Origin: Bacteroidales bacterium
GTDB taxonomy: Bacteria > Bacteroidota > Bacteroidia > Bacteroidales > B18-G4
DNA length: 9,728 nucleotides
NCBI GenBank assembly: GCA_030618905.1
Contig: JAUXCL010000077.1
Span: 1-9,728, forward strand
Direction: 5' to 3'
This document shows positions 5,108 through 9,728 of the stretch, piece after piece (position 1 is the stretch's first letter; every line of letters starts with the position of its first letter). The translations under genes and the position numbers were made by a program. The notes under the pieces are model-generated. The model saw only the letters and a program-made list of their open reading frames with translations, did no database searches and was not told the DNA's origin.

Positions 5108-7267
5108 TTAATCTTCCTGATGCGGCTTAACCAGCTCAATCAATTCCGGCAGATCCATGCCTATCTTTTGCAGATGTGAGATCTTGGGAACTCCGTTTTT
5201 GGTCCAGCCTCTCCTCTGGTAGACGGCGTCAATCAGCTTTTCATACTGGTCTTCGCGATATATCCTGAGGACTTTCATTTTATCCGAAGTGGATTTACCC
5301 CTGGTGTCATATCCAAGCAGCTCTTCCAGCTGTTTGTCATACCTCTCTGCGCGTGACTCGTATTCTTCTATTGTAACCGGACCTGCAGCCCTGAAGGGTT
5401 GTGCATCATATTTCCGGATGCCATATCCACGTTTCAGGTTGAAAATCCTTTGGAAATTATATACCCGTTCTGACTGGAGGATCATCTCTTTCTTATCGAA
5501 CGGCTTTCCTGTTACGGCTTTGAAGATAGTCACGTAGTTGTCGACATGCTCAGGTACCTTAGCCGGTTCATCGGTCTCTGCATTGTTTTCGGGTTCTACA
5601 TCATTCCACGGCAGTTTACAGAGTCCTACCAGGCCAAACCATGTCCTGAACATTGGGAAATAATGCAGGGCTTCGGCTTTGTCCTCGAAAGTAGGGATCT
5701 GGTTGTTTACCATATCCATAAAGATGAGCCATGCTTCATCATGCTGAGGTCCTTTATTGGTCAATGCGAAACCGCCCTGCTGGGCAAGAGATTCTTTGGA
5801 AACATATTCTGAATATTCCAGACCCTTGTTCTCCATACCTATATCTTGTAAAAAGTCCGGGTCGCCCCAGCCTTTTTCAGCGAACATTTCCTTTAATTTT
5901 CTGATTCCCATGCCAGCTTTAACACCAAATCCTTCACCACGTGCCAATTGATGTATCAATTCCATGGCAGAATCAGCATTTCCAAAGTTGAGTTTGAGGC
6001 CACCTGTCCTTTCTTCATTCAAGATACCATTTTCATAGCACTCCATGACGAAAGCAAGGGTAGTTCCCCAGGTAATGGTGCAAATGCCGTAGGTGTCGCA
6101 ATAAAAATTCGCTTCTATGATATAATCCGGGTTGAAGATGCCGCAATTAGACCCCAAGCCACCTGCGTTTTCATATTCTGGTCCATCGACAAGGACTTTA
6201 TCTCCTTTATAAGGACCACTTCTCAGTTCATATTCATCAACCCCTTTGGCACAGGCCATATTACATCCAATCCAGCAACCATCGGGTATGCCCTGGGTAA
6301 ACCTGGACTTCCATACTTCCGAATGAATGGCATCAGCTTCCGGATGGCTGCCAAATTTATAGTTGTTAATCGGCAGCAGGTCATAGTCATTCATGATATT
6401 GACCAGGTGGGCTGTACCCTTGGTCCTCATTTCAGCTTGTGAGTCATCCAGTTCCCGCATTTCCTTGTTGAAACGCTTTCCCCTTTCCATAATGGGTGCA
6501 AGGTCGGCTACATTATTCAGGTTCCCTTTCACACCGGGGATCTTGGTAACAATGGCTTTCACATGCTTGTCACGAAAAACGGTTCCTATCCCGCCACGGC
6601 CGGCTTGTTTCAGCCGGATTGCTTTTCTTTTCGGATCATAAAAACTAAAATTCAGCATACCGATCAGCGAATGTCCGGCAGCAGCACCTGTAGAGACAAC
6701 AGCAATATTTTTTTTATCCTTGTCGTCATCAGCGTACATGTCTGTAAGGATCTCTGCCAGTACATGACTGTCGTAAGGTTCATGAGGGGCATCGATGATC
6801 TGCACTTTATGATTTACACCATCAATAAAAATAATGATGTCCTTTTCTGCTTTACCCTGTAATTCCAGGGCATCGAAGCCCGAAAATTTCAGGTATGGGC
6901 CGAAGAATCCACCTACGTTGCTATCCATTACCGAATTGGTCAGAGGGGATATGGAAACACAAATGGACTTACCTGTACCTGAATACTGTGTGATGCCACC
7001 AATAGGTCCGGATGCAATGTTGATCTCATTCTCGGGATCATTCCATTTAGTTTCGGTTGTAGTCGCGTCCCACAAAAGCTTTAAACCAAAACCACGCCCA
7101 CCAACAAATTTTTCTTTCATGAGGGCAGGGACTTCCTTCTCCATGATCTCATTATCGGAAATATTGACATACAATATTTTATCAGTATAACCGCGGTACA
7201 ATGGCTTGAAAGTATATGGCCATTCTTTTATAACAGTATGGCCTTTTTTCATGTCTTCGATATTCAT
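5108..7267 (-). CDS. Aldehyde:ferredoxin oxidoreductase family protein (tungsten/iron-sulfur enzyme)
   Basis: 719 residues from the ATG at 7267; ATGs at 7273 and 7252 are also possible and the first in-frame start is at 7309. Enzymes of this family oxidise aldehydes to acids (or carry out related low-potential reactions) in the cytoplasm with a W-bis-pterin and a 4Fe-4S cluster, passing electrons to ferredoxin. The N-terminal AOR domain shows KILYVNIS, FVGGRGFGLKLLWD (about 54-67), NIASGPIGG and AGRGGIGTVFRDKHVKAIV. Cluster ligands are likely Cys331, Cys335 and Cys339 (CWIGCNMAC) plus Cys550 (GLVGLCKLPW). Other family marks are GPEYE (363-367), the pterin-site-like DTYGIC (391-396), GPQHDEAW (506-513) and the C-terminal RRGWTKNGVPKISHLQKIG. 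Two oddities: the cysteine spacing is CX3CX3C rather than the usual CX2CX3C, and the second DXXGLC motif reads GLVGLC. It is about 100 residues longer than Pyrococcus AOR. First gene of the operon, divergent from thiF-like and thiS-like genes; substrate unknown. Confidence 0.93.
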   Translation of the reverse strand: MNIEDMKKGHTVIKEWPYTFKPLYRGYTDKILYVNISDNEIMEKEVPALMKEKFVGGRGFGLKLLWDATTTETKWNDPENEINIASGPIGGITQYSGTGKSICVSISPLTNSVMDSNVGGFFGPYLKFSGFDALELQGKAEKDIIIFIDGVNHKVQIIDAPHEPYDSHVLAEILTDMYADDDKDKKNIAVVSTGAAAGHSLIGMLNFSFYDPKRKAIRLKQAGRGGIGTVFRDKHVKAIVTKIPGVKGNLNNVADLAPIMERGKRFNKEMRELDDSQAEMRTKGTAHLVNIMNDYDLLPINNYKFGSHPEADAIHSEVWKSRFTQGIPDGCWIGCNMACAKGVDEYELRSGPYKGDKVLVDGPEYENAGGLGSNCGIFNPDYIIEANFYCDTYGICTITWGTTLAFVMECYENGILNEERTGGLKLNFGNADSAMELIHQLARGEGFGVKAGMGIRKLKEMFAEKGWGDPDFLQDIGMENKGLEYSEYVSKESLAQQGGFALTNKGPQHDEAWLIFMDMVNNQIPTFEDKAEALHYFPMFRTWFGLVGLCKLPWNDVEPENNAETDEPAKVPEHVDNYVTIFKAVTGKPFDKKEMILQSERVYNFQRIFNLKRGYGIRKYDAQPFRAAGPVTIEEYESRAERYDKQLEELLGYDTRGKSTSDKMKVLRIYREDQYEKLIDAVYQRRGWTKNGVPKISHLQKIGMDLPELIELVKPHQED

Positions 7268-7306
7268 AATCATAAAGTTTTTAAGAATTATCCAATTAAA
7301 GCACCC

Positions 7307-7314
7307 CAAAATTA
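7307..7314 (-). promoter_or_regulatory. Candidate Bacteroidota -7 element for the AOR operon
   Basis: The minus strand reads TAATTTTG here, a full match to the Bacteroidota -7 consensus TAnnTTTG. Transcription would start near 7300-7303, leaving about 30 nt before the start codons at 7273/7267. The -33 TTTG/TTG is weak: the nearest is TCTG, 23 nt upstream. There is no Shine-Dalgarno, as is usual in this phylum. The divergent region (7274-7396) is A+T-rich with no riboswitch-like fold that I can see. Confidence 0.42.
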
Positions 7315-7368
7315 TAAAATTTTTTGATGAGTAGATACAGATGATTTCATCATTGCGTAGATTCTTTG

Positions 7369-7376
7369 TACTTTTA
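7369..7376 (+). promoter_or_regulatory. Weak candidate -7 element for thiF-thiS
   Basis: TACTTTTA matches TAnnTTTG except at the last base. A TTTC at 7345-7348, 20 nt upstream, could stand in for the -33 box. It lies about 20 nt before the thiF-like ATG. Both boxes are imperfect. Confidence 0.22.
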
Positions 7377-7396
7377 GGTAACCAAATAATATTACC

Positions 7397-8008
7397 ATGG
7401 ACCTGTATGATATCAAGCGATTAATTCACAACAAGAAAATAGGCATTGCAGGCTGCGGGGGATTGGGATCCAATTGTGCTGTAGCACTGGTCAGAACGGG
7501 GATCAAGCATATAGTTATTGCAGATTACGACATCATCGATGAATCCAATCTGAACAGGCAATATTATTTCCTGAACCAGGTGGGCAGAAAAAAGGTGTTT
7601 GCCCTGCGTGATAACCTGATGGCCATTGAACCGGATGTAAATATTGAGGTTTTTGATACCCGGTTGGATGAAAGTAACCTGATCAAAATATATGGCCAGT
7701 GTGATATCATCGTAGAGGCTTTTGATGAGGCCAGCCAGAAGCAAATGATCATTGAGACATTTTTATCGGAAATGCCTGAAAAGAATATTATTTCAGGGGT
7801 TGGCCTTGCTGGATTTGGGAACAACAATTCGCTGAAAACGTCCAGGTTTGGAAACCTCTATATTTGCGGGGATAATATTTCTGAAGTATCTGAATTGAAC
7901 CCTCCCCTGGCCCCACGTGTTGGTATAGTGGCAAATATGCAGGCCAACCAGGTTTTGGAAATTTTATTAAGTACAGAAAGTCAAGTCAATGAAAATCAAA
8001 TTGAATAA
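7397..8008 (+). CDS. thiF: ThiF/MoeB-family E1-like adenylyltransferase (short form) for a sulfur carrier
   Basis: 203 residues, ATG start with no Shine-Dalgarno. The family adenylates the C-terminal Gly-Gly of a ubiquitin-like sulfur carrier (ThiS or MoaD) with ATP. Visible landmarks: the nucleotide-binding loop GIAGCGGLGSN (16-26), IADYDIIDESNLNRQYYF (41-58) with the Asp and Arg/Gln contacts, the VGRKKV lysines (62-67), and AFD110 at the Mg-binding aspartate position. The end contains LAPRVGIVANMQANQVLEIL. It is shorter than E. coli ThiF or MoeB (about 250 residues) and has no CxxC zinc pairs; the last cysteine is Cys157, so the late cysteine that forms the ThiS persulfide conjugate in E. 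coli ThiF has no obvious counterpart. This resembles the short 'family 2' ThiF proteins. It overlaps the thiS-like gene by 20 nt and is divergent from the AOR gene. No thiG, thiH or thiC is nearby, so it may serve tungstopterin sulfuration rather than thiamine (inference). Confidence 0.88.
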   Translation: MDLYDIKRLIHNKKIGIAGCGGLGSNCAVALVRTGIKHIVIADYDIIDESNLNRQYYFLNQVGRKKVFALRDNLMAIEPDVNIEVFDTRLDESNLIKIYGQCDIIVEAFDEASQKQMIIETFLSEMPEKNIISGVGLAGFGNNNSLKTSRFGNLYICGDNISEVSELNPPLAPRVGIVANMQANQVLEILLSTESQVNENQIE

Positions 8009-8192
8009 CAGGGAAGAAGTTTTTGATCAGGATCAGCTATCTATCGATGAGCTGATTCAGGAGAAAAATTTTACTTTCAAATTGCTGGTTACCAAGATCA
8101 ATGGGAAACTTGTTAAAAAAGATGAAAGGTCGACAGCCATCATTAAAGATGGTGACGACGTGGCCATATTACACATGATCAGTGGGGGATAA
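7989..8192 (+). CDS. thiS: ThiS/MoaD-family sulfur carrier protein
   Basis: 67 residues with a beta-grasp (ubiquitin-like) pattern. It starts MKIKLNNREEVF, carries the family core KINGKLVKKDE and KDGDDVAILHMISGG, and ends exactly at Gly-Gly, the residues that are adenylated and converted to a thiocarboxylate. The length and the NGK-x-V / DGD-x-V signature fit ThiS better than MoaD (about 80 residues), though function cannot be settled from this. Its ATG lies inside the thiF-like gene (20-nt overlap), indicating translational coupling of carrier and activating enzyme. The stop codon and Gly-Gly codons lie in a 14-bp overlap with the 3' end of convergent folC. In thiamine synthesis the thiocarboxylate feeds ThiG; next to an AOR gene a dithiolene sulfur donor role for tungstopterin is an attractive alternative. 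Confidence 0.88.
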   Translation: MKIKLNNREEVFDQDQLSIDELIQEKNFTFKLLVTKINGKLVKKDERSTAIIKDGDDVAILHMISGG

Positions 8193-9498
8193 TATCCTGA
8201 GAAGCCAATATTTCTGCTACCACAAAAGTACTTCCGCCAATAAAGATGACATCCGGGCTTTGCGCAATGCTTGAGGCAGCTTCATACGCCGATTTAACAG
8301 AAGCATATGTTTTTCCATTCAGACCAGCTTCTTTAGCCTGTTGGGCTAATTCTTCCTGGTCAAGGCCCCTTGGAATATCCGGCTTGCAAAAATAATACCG
8401 GGCATTCTTTGGCAGCAGACTGAGGATATCTGCCAGTTTTTTGTCATTCACCGTGCCCATCACAAAATGAAGCTGACGACAGGGGGTTTCATTTAATTGC
8501 TGCATCGTTTGAGAAAGACCATCGTAATTATGACCGACATCGCAGATGCTTAGTGGATCACGGGAGATAACCTGCCAGCGTCCCATCAATCCTGTATTTT
8601 CTGTAACTTTTTGTATGCCGGAACGGATATGATCAGTGCTGACATCCTGCCCGCTGGCATTGAAGACATCAATGACTCCCAGGGTGGTAATCATGTTCTT
8701 TGCAAGGTACTTACCTGATAATGGACATGTCAATTCAGGAAGATACAATTTACCATTCTTAAAAATGTCAAGCTTCATGCCGTTTCCTGATGCACCTGGC
8801 ACAATTTCATTGGAAAATAGAAAATAGCCGTCAGCAAATAATATTTCGGATTCTTCTGCTTCTGCTTTACGAATAAATATGTCCTTTGTCTCTTTCTGGG
8901 TCTCACCAATGACAAGCGGAACTCCCTTTTTGATGATGGCGGCTTTTTCTTTGGCGATGCTTTCAAGTGTTTCTCCAAGGAACTGCATATGGTCATATCC
9001 AATATTGGTGATGACCGAGATCAGTGGATTGATGATATTCGTCGAGTCCAATCTTCCACCCATGCCTACTTCTATGATGGCAATATCAACTTGCTCTTTG
9101 TCGAAATAGTCGAAGGCCATTCCTGCCGTCATCTCGAAGAATGAAGGCTTGATGCTGTCAAAACCTTGCTTATAATCTTTAATAAATTGAATCACGAAGG
9201 ATTCAGGGATCATTGTCCCGTTGATGCGGATCCTTTCCCGGAAATCCACCAGGTGCGGAGAGGTGTAAAGGCCGGTTTTAAGTCCGTATTCCTGCAATAT
9301 GGATGCCACAAAATGAGCAGTCGATCCTTTTCCATTGGTACCGGCAATGTGAATCGATTTAAAATGATCCTGTGGATTATCCAGCAAATTGCATAAGGCA
9401 ATGATATTATCCAGGCTGGCCTTATAAGCTGCCTTGCCGATGCGCTGGTACATGGGCAGCTGACTATACATATAGTCGAGGGTTTGCTGGTAATTCAC
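8179..9498 (-). CDS. folC: Bifunctional folylpolyglutamate synthase / dihydrofolate synthase
   Basis: 439 residues. FolC joins glutamate to dihydropteroate (making dihydrofolate) and then adds further glutamates to folates, using ATP, in the cytosol. Mur-ligase-type landmarks are complete: P-loop HIAGTNGKGST (50-60), TSPHLVDFRERIRING (79-94), EVGMGGRLDSTN (143-154), ITNIGYDHMQFLGETLESI (163-181) with the metal-binding His, KEKAAIIKKG (183-192), LMGRWQVI (304-311), the CDVGHNYDG motif (319-327), and GGSTFVVAEIL (421-431). The start is GTG at 9498: MNYQQTLDYMYSQLPMYQRIG matches the usual Bacteroidota FolC beginning, so the ATG at 9471 would cut conserved residues. Length is normal and no lesions are seen. 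Its 3' end overlaps the convergent thiS-like gene by 14 bp. It appears to be housekeeping and unrelated to the AOR operon. Confidence 0.96.
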   Translation of the reverse strand: MNYQQTLDYMYSQLPMYQRIGKAAYKASLDNIIALCNLLDNPQDHFKSIHIAGTNGKGSTAHFVASILQEYGLKTGLYTSPHLVDFRERIRINGTMIPESFVIQFIKDYKQGFDSIKPSFFEMTAGMAFDYFDKEQVDIAIIEVGMGGRLDSTNIINPLISVITNIGYDHMQFLGETLESIAKEKAAIIKKGVPLVIGETQKETKDIFIRKAEAEESEILFADGYFLFSNEIVPGASGNGMKLDIFKNGKLYLPELTCPLSGKYLAKNMITTLGVIDVFNASGQDVSTDHIRSGIQKVTENTGLMGRWQVISRDPLSICDVGHNYDGLSQTMQQLNETPCRQLHFVMGTVNDKKLADILSLLPKNARYYFCKPDIPRGLDQEELAQQAKEAGLNGKTYASVKSAYEAASSIAQSPDVIFIGGSTFVVAEILASQDIIPH

Positions 9499-9502
9499 GC
9501 AA

Positions 9503-9510
9503 CAAAGATA
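9503..9510 (-). promoter_or_regulatory. folC: Candidate -7 element immediately before folC
   Basis: The minus strand reads TATCTTTG, a full TAnnTTTG match, only 4 nt from the GTG start. If used, the transcript would be leaderless or nearly so. No TTG box lies at the expected -33 distance; that position is occupied by the heptamer repeat, which weakens the call. Confidence 0.3.
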
Positions 9511-9545
9511 GTTGTAAGTTGTAAGTTATAGGTTATAAGTTATAA
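9511..9545. repeat. Tandem heptamer repeat, five units
   Basis: Five head-to-tail 7-bp units on the plus strand: GTTGTAA, GTTGTAA, GTTATAG, GTTATAA, GTTATAA, followed by a decaying sixth (GTTGATG, 9546-9552). GTTATAA-type tandem tracts occur between genes in Bacteroidota. It sits directly upstream of folC, where the -33 region would be, so copy number could shift promoter spacing. The following 9553-9622 is A+T-rich and holds an 11-bp direct repeat (ATTTTTAATTA at 9577-9587 and 9609-9619); I see nothing else in it. Confidence 0.85.
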
Positions 9546-9584
9546 GTTGATGACCTTCCCTGATTAGTGTTGACCGATTTTTAA

Positions 9585-9728
9585 TTAGTTTATATTACAA
9601 AATAAATCATTTTTAATTATTTCATCACTACAAAACAAAAGCTTTTGTTTTGTAGTGATGCGATCAGATGCAAAAATCTCCTCTACGATTTTATAGTTAT
9701 GAACTGTACGATTAAATTCATTTGGAGA
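9585..9728 (-). CDS. Possible 3' end of an unidentified minus-strand gene (partial)
   Basis: Reading the minus strand from the window edge, 47 codons are open before a TAA at 9585-9587. The translation includes NRTVHNYKIVEEIFASD and ends KNDLFCNIN. Codons are strongly A+T-rich compared with folC and the AOR operon. The palindrome at 9623-9660 lies inside the frame. I recognise no family. About 47 open codons in A+T-rich DNA is suggestive but can arise by chance, so this may be ordinary intergenic sequence. If real, the gene lies about 86 bp upstream of folC in the same direction. Confidence 0.27.
   Translation of the reverse strand, partial: SPNEFNRTVHNYKIVEEIFASDRITTKQKLLFCSDEIIKNDLFCNIN
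9623..9660. repeat. Perfect 38-bp palindrome
   Basis: The left arm runs CATCACTACAAAACAAAAG (9623-9641) and the right arm is its exact reverse complement (9642-9660), with no spacer; the centre is AAAAGCTTTT. As RNA it would form a strong hairpin on either strand, but no T-run follows it in either direction. It could be a bidirectional terminator, a protein-binding site or the trace of a mobile element. Confidence 0.9.

Noticed and set aside
5948..6442. 164-residue plus-strand open frame inside the AOR gene
   Set aside because: It lies wholly opposite a well-supported AOR coding region and its translation resembles no domain I know; it is a shadow frame.
7274..7396. Possible molybdenum/tungsten cofactor riboswitch before the AOR gene
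   Set aside because: The region is too short and A+T-rich, with no extended GC-rich stems; I see nothing resembling the Moco RNA fold.
9570..9596. TTGACC followed 15-17 nt later by TATATT or TATTAC, resembling a sigma-70 promoter on the plus strand
   Set aside because: The window looks like Bacteroidota, whose main sigma factor uses a different consensus, and A+T-rich DNA produces such matches by chance.
9699..9728. Plus-strand ATG opening MNCTIKFIWR at the window edge
   Set aside because: Only ten codons are visible, with no ribosome site or -7 element, and the opposite strand has a longer open frame. Not enough to call a gene start.

Overview
The window looks like a chromosomal piece of an anaerobic member of the Bacteroidota. 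The evidence is the style of the proteins (a TonB-dependent receptor with a carboxypeptidase-regulatory-like N-terminal domain, a Cys-anchored lipoprotein ending in a module I associate with this phylum, Bacteroidota-type FolC), the near absence of Shine-Dalgarno sites, TAnnTTTG-type -7 elements, and intergenic repeats of a kind common in this phylum. An aldehyde:ferredoxin-oxidoreductase-type enzyme, normally a tungsten iron-sulfur enzyme, points to anaerobic life. No species can be named.

Layout. Positions 1-65 hold the last 20 codons of a plus-strand gene whose end matches LptB. Positions 66-395 are non-coding and rich in repeats: two 34-bp direct repeats flank a 163-bp nested set of hairpins, followed by a TTCAA-type inverted repeat. 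From 7267 down to 396 a tightly packed minus-strand run reads, in transcription order: AOR-family oxidoreductase, a TiaS-like IDDTD protein, a six-helix membrane protein, a lipoprotein, and a TonB-dependent receptor. Divergent from the oxidoreductase, across a short A+T-rich region, lie plus-strand thiF-like and thiS/moaD-like genes that overlap each other. The thiS-like gene overlaps the 3' end of the convergent minus-strand folC. Beyond folC come a heptamer tandem repeat, an A+T-rich stretch, a perfect 38-bp palindrome, and possibly the 3' end of another minus-strand gene.

How the genes may work together (inference). AOR enzymes carry W-bis-pterin plus a 4Fe-4S cluster. The pterin dithiolene sulfurs come from a MoaD/ThiS-type carrier activated by a ThiF/MoeB-type E1-like enzyme. 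A divergent thiF-thiS pair next to an AOR gene is therefore plausibly a dedicated sulfur-transfer module. The membrane protein, lipoprotein and TonB-dependent receptor downstream could import the metal, a cofactor precursor or the substrate across both membranes. The TiaS-like protein is the least explained member: full TiaS is an archaeal tRNA-Ile2 agmatidine synthase, while bacteria normally use TilS. A short bacterial homologue inside an AOR operon is the best candidate for an undescribed activity. FolC, LptB and the repeat regions look like unrelated surroundings.
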